From Thermoplasmata archaeon (GTDB lineage: Archaea; Thermoplasmatota; E2; UBA202; JdFR-43): DNA of 15,757 nt. Both the position numbers and the translations under genes were made by a program. Under the pieces are notes generated by a model. The model was not told the origin of the DNA, did not search any database, and was given only the letters and a program-made list of their open reading frames with translations. The stretch lies in contig JAGHBD010000099.1 in assembly GCA_021161135.1 (NCBI GenBank), positions 1 to 15,757 on the forward strand. The letters run 5' to 3'. Positions 1 to 7,185 of the stretch are shown here, in pieces; positions within the stretch are counted from its first letter, which is position 1; every line of letters begins with the position of its first letter.

Positions 1-9
1 CCTTTAGGC

Positions 10-20
10 TATAAAATATT
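10..20 (+). promoter_or_regulatory. TATA-like box for the M28 peptidase gene
   Basis: TATAAAATATT lies about 26-36 bases before the ATG at 46, and no Shine-Dalgarno is visible between them. The spacing fits an archaeal TATA box driving a leaderless or nearly leaderless transcript. Read by eye only. Confidence 0.55.
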
Positions 21-45
21 AAATAGTTAGGATTCTTTTCTATCT

Positions 46-1248
46 ATGAAGGTGTTCGTAATAGCCATATCTGTTCTGCTGGTTTTCTCTTCAGTTACCA
101 TTTTAGGGGAAAAAGATGAAATCGAAAAAATGCTCGAGATGGTGAACGAAGAAGAATTGCATGAATATGTTTCCACCATCCAGAGTTTTGGAGAACATCC
201 AACTGGAAGTGAGGCTTGTAATGAAGTTAAGGAGTATTTAGTCAACGAATTTGAGAATTACGGACTCGCTGTCACAACAATTCACTGGAAAAATGGAAAA
301 TACGAAGGAGATAATGTAATTGCAACCATCGCTGGCAAGGACAATGCTACTCTTATTCTCTCTGCCCATTACGACAGCTATCCTACATCACCTGGCGCCG
401 ATGACGATGGCTCCGGCATCTCGTGCCTTTTAATGGCTGCAAAAATTATGGCATCCTACTCCTTTCAGCATACAATAAAGTTTGTTGCTTTCTCTGGCGA
501 GGAACAGGGGATGCTTGGAAGCCAGAAATATGTGAGAATGTTATATGAGGAAAATACAGATATTATAGCAGATATAAATGTAGACACCGTTGGCCATGTA
601 GCCAGCGAAGAAGGCGGAAGGTTGCTGCGTGTTTTATCTGATGAGGCATCTTTGTGGATTACTGATGTTGCTGAAAGTGTGGCAGAGAGATACAATATAG
701 GGCTTTCTTTGTATAGGCATGGCAATTTTCCAGCAGGAGATCATCAGTCTTTTATTGATTATGGTTATGAGGCAGTATTTCTTGTCGAGTATGATTTCAA
801 CGAAAATATGCATACTCCCAACGATACTATTGAGCATGTAAATATATCATATCTTGCAAAAGTGTGCAAACTTGTTTTAGCCACAGCAGCAACGATAGCA
901 AACGAAAATTTTTCGGTGAGGGCGAAGTTTATCCAGCCGAAAATGGGAAGAATTTATTTTGGAGATAGAGAGATAATGGAGATAAGCAAGGCTTTTCCAG
1001 TAATAATTGGTAGAATACATTCGGAAGTTTTGATTGATGGAAATGGGGGTATAAAAAGAGTGGAATTTTATTTTGATGGAGAACTCAAGGGTTTCAGCTA
1101 TTCAGCGCCTCACGTTTATAACTACACCAACCGAGCTTTCTTTACTCACGAAATCAAAGCGAGAGCAGTGGGAGAGATCTCGAGCGATATATGCAGGATA
1201 AAAGTAAGGGTGTTTAACATATTGCCGCCTGGACCTCCTCATGGGTAA
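46..1248 (+). CDS. Secreted M28-family zinc aminopeptidase with C-terminal Ig-like domain
   Basis: This is probably an exported di-zinc exopeptidase that removes N-terminal residues from peptides outside the cell. Residues 1-21 form a signal peptide (Lys, then a hydrophobic core). The M28 core spans roughly 40-285 and has all expected residues: H108 and D110 (SAHYD), D120 within PGADDDGSG, the general base and ligand pair E152/E153 in SGEEQG, D180 in NVDTVGH, and H256 in HTPND. Residues about 300-392 look like a bacterial-type Ig-like domain (VEFYFDGELKG, SAPHVYNY), followed by a Pro-rich tail. The total length of 400 residues is normal for an M28 core plus one accessory domain. The ATG at 46 is chosen because it begins the signal peptide and sits at leaderless distance from a TATA box. 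The family call is firm. Substrate preference cannot be read from the sequence, and no membrane or S-layer anchor is evident. Confidence 0.9.
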   Translation: MKVFVIAISVLLVFSSVTILGEKDEIEKMLEMVNEEELHEYVSTIQSFGEHPTGSEACNEVKEYLVNEFENYGLAVTTIHWKNGKYEGDNVIATIAGKDNATLILSAHYDSYPTSPGADDDGSGISCLLMAAKIMASYSFQHTIKFVAFSGEEQGMLGSQKYVRMLYEENTDIIADINVDTVGHVASEEGGRLLRVLSDEASLWITDVAESVAERYNIGLSLYRHGNFPAGDHQSFIDYGYEAVFLVEYDFNENMHTPNDTIEHVNISYLAKVCKLVLATAATIANENFSVRAKFIQPKMGRIYFGDREIMEISKAFPVIIGRIHSEVLIDGNGGIKRVEFYFDGELKGFSYSAPHVYNYTNRAFFTHEIKARAVGEISSDICRIKVRVFNILPPGPPHG

Positions 1249-1250
1249 AT

Positions 1251-1542
1251 ATGGAATGGGAAGAATTTGCTAAAAAGGTAAAGGTGCATGTGTTGCTGAA
1301 ATGGTGCTTTTTAGAATCCATAAAATGGAAAATGGAGCAATGAAAAAAGTCGCCTTTGCAATCATTGTAGCTATTTGCTTTATAGTAGCCATCTTTGCAT
1401 CCGTTGTGTTTGTTGCCTGCTCCAAAATATACCTGTAACAAGCTACGAATTCATCCTTTTTGGCAGCATAACTGCAACTTTAGCTGTTATGGGCTTTATC
1501 CATCTTTTTACTCTTTTTAAGCTACGCCACCAGATCCTTTAA
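1251..1542 (+). pseudogene. Possible broken small membrane-protein gene
   Basis: Three short plus-strand frames follow the peptidase gene. The first (1251-1343, 30 codons, begins MEWEEFAKK) overlaps the second by ATGA. The second (1340-1438, 32 codons) starts MKK and is one strongly hydrophobic helix ending FVACSKIYL. The reading then makes sense again in the next frame: after a virtual one-base insertion in the A-run near 1425 it continues NIPVTSYEFILFGSITATLAV and onward as a second hydrophobic helix, ending in a basic tail at a TAA (1540-1542). Repairing that single base gives a two-helix protein of about 67 residues. This could be a decayed gene, a sequencing error in a homopolymer, or a frameshifted product. 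No family is recognised. Its end meets the convergent acyl-CoA synthetase gene. Confidence 0.35.
1504..1518 (+). terminator. Candidate oligo-T terminator
   Basis: Two T5 runs (CTTTTTACTCTTTTT) occur just before the convergent gene boundary. Archaeal RNA polymerase often terminates on such runs without a hairpin. They also fall inside the possible broken membrane-protein frame, so support is weak. Confidence 0.25.
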
Positions 1543-3188
1543 TTGCCTTGCTCTTCCTTTGCCCACATCTCTAGCTTCCTTTTTCTTTCCCTTTCTCTTA
1601 ATTCAACTCTCCTTATTTTTCCACTAATTGTTTTTGGCAAGCTATCGACAAATTCAATTTCTCTCGGATATTTATATGGAGCTGTCTGCTGCTTTACAAA
1701 ATCTTGTAGTTCTTTAATCAATGCTTCACTTGGCTTATATCCTTTCGCCAGAACAACAAATGCCTTAACAATATTACCTCTAATTTTGTCTGGCGAGGCA
1801 ACAACAGCAGCTTCCACGACAGCAGGATGCTTCACCAGAGCATCCTCAACTTCGAATGGACCAATACGATAACCGGATGATTTTATTACATCATCAGCTC
1901 TTCCTTCAAACCATATGTAGCCGTCTTCGTCCATCCTTGCCAAGTCACCAGTCAAGTACAAGCCATTTACAGCCAACTCTTCTATTGTTTTTCCATTCCA
2001 GTAGCCAACCATTAAGCCAGGATGTGTAATGGGCACAGCAATCTGCCCTACTTGCCCGACTGGTACCTCCTTTCCCTCCTCATCAACAAGCTTTATATCG
2101 GCGCCTGGCATCGGCTTGCCCATTGAGCCTGGCTTTATTTCTATTCCGTCGTAATTGCATACCAAGCCACTCGTTTCAGTTTGACCGTAGCCATCATATA
2201 TTTTCAGTCCGTATGCCTTGTAAAATCTGTCTATGACCTCCCTATTCAATGCCTCTCCAGCGCTCAAAAACTTTTTCATGTCAGAAAGGTCGTAGCTTTC
2301 CAAATCCTCCTGAGCCCACATTCTGTATTCTGTTGGTGTGGAGCAAAGACGATTCACCCTGTATTTCTCCATAAGTTCCAGAAACTTTGCTGGTTTAAAC
2401 CTGCCATTATATATGAGCTGGCTCGCCCCTATAGCTAAAGCCACTCCTATCGGGCTCCAGAACCATTTTGCCCATCCAGGAGATGTTGTTGCCCATAAAA
2501 GCTCATCTGGTTTTGCAGCCCACCAATATACGGCATTGGTCTTTGACAAGCAATAAATCCATTTGTGGTCATGCATTACTCCTTTCGGCTCACCCGTTGT
2601 GCCAGATGTATAATTTATTGTCATTATATCTGTGGATTTTATTTTTTCCTTTTCAAGATGGCGCGATTGCTGATGAACCTCCTTTTCATAGCTGAGCCAC
2701 CCATCTTTTTCTCCACCAACAACTATGAAATTCTCCACAGGTATTTTATCCCTTACTTTATCAACTTCAACCGTCGAATCAACGGATGCGATGATTGTCT
2801 TTGCCTCACAATTGTTGGCACGATATTCTATATCCTTAGCCCTCAACATATCAGGGCAGGGAACCACAATTGCCCCTATTTTGAAACTCCCTATCTGGGC
2901 AACAAAAACCTCTGGCAGGCGGGGCATTATAACCATTATTCTATCCCCCTTTTTCATTCCCAAGTTTCGAAGGAGATTGCCAAATCTGTTGGATTCATCG
3001 CTTAACTCCCAGTATGTCATCTTTCCTTTATTACCATCTGCATCCTCGTAATATATCGCTACCTTACTCCTATCTTTGGCGTGTTCATCAACGACATCTG
3101 CTATTGAATAATATTCCGGCACATCCCACTTAAAATTCTTCACCCATTCCTCATATTTGTCTGCCATGTTTGGGAATGCTTTTTTCAT
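1539..3188 (-). CDS. AMP-forming acyl-CoA synthetase (medium-chain acyl-CoA synthetase/ACS type)
   Basis: This enzyme of the ANL adenylate-forming superfamily activates a carboxylic acid with ATP to acyl-AMP and then to acyl-CoA. In order it shows the nucleotide-binding loop YTSGTTGEPKG (193-203), WAKWFWSPIG (239-248) typical of medium-chain and acetyl-type members, the A5 motif YGQTET (334-339), TGD (413-415), the hinge region EGRADDVIKSSGYRIG (428-443), and the C-terminal catalytic lysine K524 in KTISGKIRR. At 549 residues it is full length. The start at 3188 (MKKAFPNM) is plausible, with a second Met at residue 8 as an alternative. It is transcribed divergently from the LuxE-like gene across a 100-base spacer, so both acyl-activating genes might share control. 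Whether acetate, propionate, branched or medium-chain acids are used cannot be decided from the motifs. Confidence 0.92.
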   Translation of the reverse strand: MKKAFPNMADKYEEWVKNFKWDVPEYYSIADVVDEHAKDRSKVAIYYEDADGNKGKMTYWELSDESNRFGNLLRNLGMKKGDRIMVIMPRLPEVFVAQIGSFKIGAIVVPCPDMLRAKDIEYRANNCEAKTIIASVDSTVEVDKVRDKIPVENFIVVGGEKDGWLSYEKEVHQQSRHLEKEKIKSTDIMTINYTSGTTGEPKGVMHDHKWIYCLSKTNAVYWWAAKPDELLWATTSPGWAKWFWSPIGVALAIGASQLIYNGRFKPAKFLELMEKYRVNRLCSTPTEYRMWAQEDLESYDLSDMKKFLSAGEALNREVIDRFYKAYGLKIYDGYGQTETSGLVCNYDGIEIKPGSMGKPMPGADIKLVDEEGKEVPVGQVGQIAVPITHPGLMVGYWNGKTIEELAVNGLYLTGDLARMDEDGYIWFEGRADDVIKSSGYRIGPFEVEDALVKHPAVVEAAVVASPDKIRGNIVKAFVVLAKGYKPSEALIKELQDFVKQQTAPYKYPREIEFVDSLPKTISGKIRRVELRERERKRKLEMWAKEEQGN

Positions 3189-3222
3189 TATTAATGCTTT
3201 CGTGCTTGGCGGAGTGTTTCAG

Positions 3223-3233
3223 TTAATTTTTAA
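3223..3233 (-). promoter_or_regulatory. Weak TATA-like box for the acyl-CoA synthetase gene
   Basis: On the minus strand this reads TTAAAAATTAA, about 35-45 bases before the ATG at 3188. It would give a short leader. The match to an archaeal TATA consensus is only partial. Confidence 0.3.
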
Positions 3234-3246
3234 TTCTTCTTAAAAC

Positions 3247-3258
3247 TTCTTTAAAGAA
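3247..3258. promoter_or_regulatory. Palindrome in the divergent promoter spacer
   Basis: TTCTTTAAAGAA is a perfect 12-base inverted repeat, immediately next to the TATA-like element of the LuxE-like gene and upstream of the divergent acyl-CoA synthetase gene. It could be a dimeric-regulator operator, but A/T-rich palindromes of this size arise easily by chance. Confidence 0.25.
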
Positions 3259-3268
3259 ATATTATATT
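3257..3268 (+). promoter_or_regulatory. TATA-like box for the LuxE-like/transglutaminase-like operon
   Basis: AAATATTATATT is centred about 26 bases before the ATG at 3289. There is no Shine-Dalgarno before that ATG, which fits a leaderless transcript. Confidence 0.5.
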
Positions 3269-3288
3269 CTGGCGGCAATTGAAGCATC

Positions 3289-4629
3289 ATGAAGCTCATG
3301 CAAAGATTAAAGGAAGAGTTTTTACTTCCTGCTGAAAATTGGAAAGAGGTTGATAAACTAATTTATGGATTAGATGATTATTTTCTTTACAACAAAAAAG
3401 ATGTGGAAGAAAAGCGACTTAAGGCAATCAAGGAATCTTTTGCCCATCATTATAAAAACAATCTTTTCTACCATAAATACTGCAAGGACAATAGTGTTTC
3501 ACCTGATGACATAAAAAGCGATGATGATTTTGTAAAAATACCTCTCATACCAGACAAATTTTTCAAAGATTATCCGAGCAGCGAGCCAAAGAAGCTCTAT
3601 GAGTGGCTTTATACAGTTTCTTCAATAGATATTGGGGATTTCGATTTCAGAGGTAAAAACCTTCAGGATTTTCTAATATGGGCTGAAAAGAAACTCAATG
3701 GCATTGTTACCCACTCTTCAGGCACAACGGGAAAATTCAGTTTCATGTTCAGAGACGAAATAACGAGAAAAAGAATGTTTTATTCCGCCGACAAAATACT
3801 TCTTTTTTCAATTTATCCCCCAGATGATGATGCCCACATAATATATCCAGGACCCATAAAAACACACCTTACAATGGGGCGCTGGGTGGCAGAGGGCACG
3901 AGAATATTTGATGAAGACCATCGCCATTTCCTCACAGATAAGCAACTCACCTTAGATATAATAAGGATAATGTCTGGCCATATAAATGGCATGGGGGATA
4001 AAATCAAACTGCTTGTTATAAAAAAGGCTATGCATAAGGGGCAAATTAAACTCCTTCGTCTCCTTCAAGAGATGGACAGGAGAAAAAAACAGATTTACAT
4101 GATTACCTTCCCGTTCCAGCTATATGATTTGATGAATTTGATGGAGGAGGAAGGAGTATATCTAAATCTGGGAGAAAGCAACTCAGTTATAATAACAGGC
4201 GGAGGATGGAAAATACATGAACATATAAAAATATCAGCTGAAGAAATGGCAAAGAAAATAGAAGAATTCTTTGGAATAGAAAAGAATAATTACAGAGATG
4301 TTTATGGAATGTCTGAGATGAATGCACTCGCCTTGGACTGTGAAGCGAGATATAAGCATATTCCGCCTTGGATTTATCCGATAGTGCTCGATGAAAATTA
4401 CGAGCCAGTTGGATTTGGCGAGGAAGGAAGATTCGCTTTTCTCGACCCAGCAGCAAATAGCTATCCAGGCTTTATAATGACAGGAGATAAGGTAAAGCTT
4501 CTCGATGCCTGTCCAGAATGTGGAAGGGAAGGCGTTGTAATAAAAGGGGAAATAACGAGAATGGCTGGGGCAGAAGCGAAGGGATGTGGTAATTTGATGC
4601 GAGAACTCATGGTTGAGGAGATGAGGTGA
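3289..4629 (+). CDS. LuxE-like acyl-protein synthetase (ANL superfamily)
   Basis: This resembles the LuxE/acyl-protein synthetase family, which activates a fatty acid as acyl-AMP and passes it to a cysteine thiol. Visible motifs are the nucleotide loop HSSGTTGK (142-149), ITGGGWK (302-308) characteristic of LuxE relatives, VYGMSEMNAL (338-347) as the A5-like motif, and TGDKVKLLD (398-406). Then come CPECG (408-412) and a C-terminal AGAEAKGCGNL, where C433 lies near the end like the acyl-accepting cysteine of LuxE. The length of 446 is somewhat above that of bioluminescence LuxE. It lacks the long C-terminal domain of ordinary acyl-CoA synthetases such as the divergent neighbour. The next gene starts 5 bases after its stop, with the Shine-Dalgarno overlapping the stop, so the two are co-translated. 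No luciferase or LuxC reductase is present, so luminescence is not implied. A PaaK-like ligase role is the main alternative. Confidence 0.78.
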   Translation: MKLMQRLKEEFLLPAENWKEVDKLIYGLDDYFLYNKKDVEEKRLKAIKESFAHHYKNNLFYHKYCKDNSVSPDDIKSDDDFVKIPLIPDKFFKDYPSSEPKKLYEWLYTVSSIDIGDFDFRGKNLQDFLIWAEKKLNGIVTHSSGTTGKFSFMFRDEITRKRMFYSADKILLFSIYPPDDDAHIIYPGPIKTHLTMGRWVAEGTRIFDEDHRHFLTDKQLTLDIIRIMSGHINGMGDKIKLLVIKKAMHKGQIKLLRLLQEMDRRKKQIYMITFPFQLYDLMNLMEEEGVYLNLGESNSVIITGGGWKIHEHIKISAEEMAKKIEEFFGIEKNNYRDVYGMSEMNALALDCEARYKHIPPWIYPIVLDENYEPVGFGEEGRFAFLDPAANSYPGFIMTGDKVKLLDACPECGREGVVIKGEITRMAGAEAKGCGNLMRELMVEEMR

Positions 4630-4633
4630 TAAT

Positions 4634-5650
4634 ATGGGATGGTTGCAAGAAAAAATTGATAAAGGAGACATACCCCCAATGCCTCTTATAAAGAATTTTT
4701 TTAAAACACTCGGTCCTCTATCATATGCTGTAGCAAGGAATCCAAAAGTTATGTTTAATAACTTAAAAGCATGGAAAAAGCGCATCGCCGTCTCCAAACC
4801 GCCTTGGGCGCATCTCGAAGATGAGAGCATGTATGATAGCACAAAAATGTTAAGAGAAGAAGATTTCAGAGATTTGCCACCTGTAAGTGATGAAAAATAT
4901 CTCCGTCCCACTCGTCTCTGCGACTGCCATGCTAAGGAAATAAGGGCAATGGCAAAGAAGCTGGGAGCATATGAAAAAGAGCCACTTGAATATGCCAAAT
5001 CAATATTTTATTTTGTTAAAAATCAGAAATTTCTCGTTTTCAAACCAATGGGAGGAGCAATAGGAGTACTTAAAAGCAAGGGAGGAGTATGTCTTGACCA
5101 AATGAGTTTGTTAATAGCTCTTGCAAGAGCCGGAGGAATAAAAGCAAGATATCGCCTCTATGCATTTGAGCCAGCAGATGAAATGGCAGATGTAATGCTC
5201 AGAAATGATCCCGTTTTGTATGAAACTTATCAAATGCTGGGCTTTCTTGACTCCCTTCACGGATGTGCAGAGCTTTATATAGATGGAGAATGGATACAGC
5301 TTGATCCAACTTTCTCAGACGTTCTTGAAGCAGGTATGGGGTTACCCATAGCGGAATTTGGTGAGGAACCTGCATGGAGAGTGAGGATACCAGAAAGAGA
5401 CATAATATTTGAAGGATTCCCTGCCACATTTAAAGAAATTTTATCGGCTCTTGCATTTGCTCTCCGTCACACTGTGGATGCCGTAAATGCAAAACTTGAT
5501 GAGGTAAGGAATAAGGGAGAGCAAATACTTAGAGAAATGGGCAAAGAAGAATATAACAGAAGAAAGAAAAAACAAAAGAAAGTAGAACTTCCATCCATAG
5601 AAGAAGTGAGGGCATTTCGTCAAGGCATCTTGATTAATGAAACAGTATAG
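4634..5650 (+). CDS. Transglutaminase-like (papain-fold) domain protein
   Basis: The core at about 115-230 carries the transglutaminase-like Cys-His-Asp triad: C153 in KGGVCLDQMSLL, then ALARAGGIKARY, H209 in LHGCAELYIDGEW, and D224 in IQLDPTF. Enzymes of this fold act as peptidases, amidases, transglutaminases or acyl transferases through a thioester on the cysteine. Before the core is a ~100-residue region with a CxC (C96, C98). After it comes a mixed region and a very Lys/Arg-rich stretch (308-317), possibly for RNA, protein or membrane contact. No signal peptide or transmembrane segment is evident, so it is probably cytoplasmic. The start is supported by GAGGTGAT at 4622-4629 just before ATG 4634. 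It is coupled to the LuxE-like gene, so the thiol enzyme and the acyl-activating enzyme likely act on a common substrate. The actual reaction is unknown. Confidence 0.8.
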   Translation: MGWLQEKIDKGDIPPMPLIKNFFKTLGPLSYAVARNPKVMFNNLKAWKKRIAVSKPPWAHLEDESMYDSTKMLREEDFRDLPPVSDEKYLRPTRLCDCHAKEIRAMAKKLGAYEKEPLEYAKSIFYFVKNQKFLVFKPMGGAIGVLKSKGGVCLDQMSLLIALARAGGIKARYRLYAFEPADEMADVMLRNDPVLYETYQMLGFLDSLHGCAELYIDGEWIQLDPTFSDVLEAGMGLPIAEFGEEPAWRVRIPERDIIFEGFPATFKEILSALAFALRHTVDAVNAKLDEVRNKGEQILREMGKEEYNRRKKKQKKVELPSIEEVRAFRQGILINETV

Positions 5651-5655
5651 CTAAC

Positions 5656-5663
5656 CTTATAAG
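5656..5663 (+). promoter_or_regulatory. TATA-like box for the winged-helix regulator
   Basis: CTTATAAG sits right after the previous stop and is centred 22-26 bases before two adjacent TTG codons (5682 and 5685). This supports leaderless initiation on a TTG. Confidence 0.45.
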
Positions 5664-5681
5664 CTTCGTTCCCATTTTCTT

Positions 5682-5999
5682 TTGTTGAATCCTGTTAAAA
5701 AAATACTGTGGTGGCTGCTTGCTGCAACCAAAGGAGGATTGACAAGAGGCAGAATCCTCGAAAAACTCGCTGAGAACCCAATGAATGCGAATGAACTGGC
5801 AAAGGAGTTGGGCTTGGATTATAAAACAGTGAGGCATCATCTCAAAGTGTTAGAAAAAAACAGCCTTATTGCTTCCATGGGGGAAGGTTATGGAAAGATG
5901 TATTTTATTTCCGAGCTATTAGAGCAGAATATGAAATTTTTCCATGAGATTTGGGAGAAAATTGGGAAAAATAAAATAAATGAAAGGAGGTTGAAGTAG
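5682..5999 (+). CDS. ArsR-type winged-helix transcriptional regulator
   Basis: This 105-residue protein is a single winged helix-turn-helix domain. It has NANELAKELGLDYKTV (35-50) as the first two helices and turn, a recognition helix running into RHHLKVLEKNSLI (51-63), and a wing around SMGEGYGKMYFIS (65-77). A C-terminal helix (79-95) is suitable for dimer contact. It probably binds DNA as a dimer to repress or activate nearby genes. No ATG is available in a sensible place: the frame opens with TTG TTG AAT CCT, and either TTG fits the TATA box upstream. It lies 2 bases ahead of a membrane-protein gene whose Shine-Dalgarno is inside this gene's end, so the two are one transcript. Such regulator plus small membrane-protein pairs are common in archaea. 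The ligand or signal is not evident; the only Cys-free, short chain seen argues against a classic Cys metal sensor. Confidence 0.82.
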   Translation: MLNPVKKILWWLLAATKGGLTRGRILEKLAENPMNANELAKELGLDYKTVRHHLKVLEKNSLIASMGEGYGKMYFISELLEQNMKFFHEIWEKIGKNKINERRLK

Positions 6000-6000
6000 T

Positions 6001-6363
6001 ATGAAAAAATTGCTTGTGTTGCTAGTTGTGCTTCTAATAACATCTTCAATAGTTGAAGCAAGTTATGGACCAAAGTGGAAAGAAGATATTGAAAAAAGAG
6101 TTAGTTCGCCACTCGTGGGCAAACTATTCCTAGTTTTTATAGTGCTTAATATAGTTCTCCTTCTGGCTCTTCTCATCTTATATATGGTAAGTTTTGCCAA
6201 AACAAAATCCTCGTTTACGTTAGGCTTGGTATTTTTCATCGGAGTCCTCTTAATACAAAAAGTTATTTTCTTACTTGGAATGTTTGTGCATTCATTTCTA
6301 CTCTTGCCTCCTTTCTTCGAAACACTTGCCTTGATTATACTCCTTGTGCTGAGTCTGGAATAA
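6001..6363 (+). CDS. Small integral membrane protein, partner of the winged-helix regulator
   Basis: This is a 120-residue protein of unrecognised family. Residues 1-20 form a signal peptide or first helix (MKKLLVLLVVLL..). A short soluble segment (21-38, SYGPKWKEDIEKR) probably lies outside the cell. Three hydrophobic helices follow at about 41-65, 72-95 and 97-118, ending almost at the C-terminus. GGAGG at 5986-5990 precedes the ATG by 10 bases and decides the start. The gene is coupled to the regulator just upstream, so it may pass a membrane or envelope signal to the regulator or be its target. Function is not assigned. Confidence 0.7.
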   Translation: MKKLLVLLVVLLITSSIVEASYGPKWKEDIEKRVSSPLVGKLFLVFIVLNIVLLLALLILYMVSFAKTKSSFTLGLVFFIGVLLIQKVIFLLGMFVHSFLLLPPFFETLALIILLVLSLE

Positions 6364-6410
6364 TTTGGGAGAGATTTGGGAAAGAATTGGCATCGAATAT
6401 GGTAAATCAA

Positions 6411-6419
6411 TATATATTT
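6411..6419 (+). promoter_or_regulatory. TATA-like box for the secreted repeat protein
   Basis: TATATATTT lies in the 84-base spacer after the membrane-protein gene. Initiation about 25 bases on would place the transcript start just before the GGTGAT that precedes ATG 6448. Confidence 0.45.
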
Positions 6420-6447
6420 GCAGGATGCTGTTTTTTCGGTGATAAAA

Positions 6448-7146
6448 ATGAAAAGGATATATGCTGCTTTGGCTATAGTTGCCATCGTTGGGCTGGCTGT
6501 GCTTGTTGAGGCTGGAGCAAATGGTATCGATAACATGGGTGACGAGTTTGCGGAGAAATGGCAGAAATTCAAGCATATGTGGCGACATATGGGAAAAGAA
6601 AGGCAACGTCATAATCACATGATGGAGCATGCATGGCGAAATATGCTAAATGCCACAAGAATGGAAGGTGTGCTGGAATACAATAATGGAAGCTATTACA
6701 TTGATACCACACCCCTGTATCTCGGAAATGAATATTTCATGAACAGTATTGCAAAAAGCGATTATGACGGAGATGGAAACTACGAATATGTATGGCAGGA
6801 GATGGAAGGTTTGATCGGAAGCAACATCGTCGTTAATGGAGTGTTGCGAAATGGCACATTATACGTAAGCCACATCAATGGAATATGGCTTAGGGCACCA
6901 AGAGAAACGCCTGAGCTTGTAGAAATGAGCGGAATACTTGAATACAATAATGGAAGCTACTATGTGGATGGCAAGATGCTCATAATAAAGCATGGTTTTT
7001 CTAAAAGTGATATCGACAGAGATGGCTCACTCGAAAGAATGGATGCAGAGTTGCAAGGTTTAATTGGTGAGCAAATTACAGTTGATGGATTCATGAATGA
7101 AAAAGGATTTGTAGTAATGCATATAAACGGTATCTGGGCGAGATAA
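6448..7146 (+). CDS. Secreted protein with two tandem repeats carrying DxDxDG loops
   Basis: This 232-residue exported protein belongs to no family I recognise. It has a signal peptide at 1-22, then a basic, His/Met-rich helix (33-70: KHMWRHMG, RQRHNHMMEH). Two related units follow at about 72-148 and 160-231. Each begins GxLEYNNGSYY, holds an acidic loop (SDYDGDGNYE at 104-113, SDIDRDGSLE at 187-196), then EGLIG/QGLIG, a V-rich strand, and ends HINGIW. The loops match the DxDxDG pattern of EF-hand or dockerin-type calcium sites, so calcium-dependent folding is a reasonable inference. The His/Met-rich stretch could bind metal. ATG 6448 is preferred over an upstream TTG at 6418 because GGTGAT (6438-6443) lies 4 bases before it and it starts the signal peptide. 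It may respond to the regulator pair just upstream but has its own TATA-like box. Confidence 0.75.
   Translation: MKRIYAALAIVAIVGLAVLVEAGANGIDNMGDEFAEKWQKFKHMWRHMGKERQRHNHMMEHAWRNMLNATRMEGVLEYNNGSYYIDTTPLYLGNEYFMNSIAKSDYDGDGNYEYVWQEMEGLIGSNIVVNGVLRNGTLYVSHINGIWLRAPRETPELVEMSGILEYNNGSYYVDGKMLIIKHGFSKSDIDRDGSLERMDAELQGLIGEQITVDGFMNEKGFVVMHINGIWAR
6661..7140 (+). repeat. Intragenic tandem duplication (two ~75-codon units)
   Basis: The unit at 6661-6891 is repeated at 6925-7140. A 20-base stretch starting GAATACAATAATGG is identical at 6676-6695 and 6940-6959. The remaining parts are diverged at DNA level but clear in protein, which indicates an old duplication with local sequence retention. Confidence 0.75.
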
Positions 7147-7166
7147 AACTCCCGTTACATCTCCCC

Positions 7167-7179
7167 TCTTTCTATTTTT
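7167..7179 (+). terminator. Candidate T-rich terminator after the secreted repeat protein
   Basis: A pyrimidine stretch ending in T5 lies about 20-30 bases after the stop at 7146 and before the TATA-like box of the next gene. It fits archaeal oligo-T termination. No hairpin is seen. Confidence 0.3.
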
Positions 7180-7185
7180 GAGCGG

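Noticed and set aside
3289..4629. Reading the LuxE-like gene as part of a bioluminescence operon
   Set aside because: No luciferase, LuxC-type reductase or LuxD-type thioesterase gene is present; LuxE-family enzymes have wider roles.
4234..4998. A 254-codon minus-strand frame crossing the LuxE-like/transglutaminase-like junction
   Set aside because: It lies antisense to two genes with clear catalytic motifs and shows no recognisable domain; it is a shadow frame.
6418..6447. Ten-residue N-terminal extension of the secreted repeat protein from TTG 6418
   Set aside because: It would put residues ahead of a well-formed signal peptide and ignore GGTGAT 4 bases before ATG 6448.
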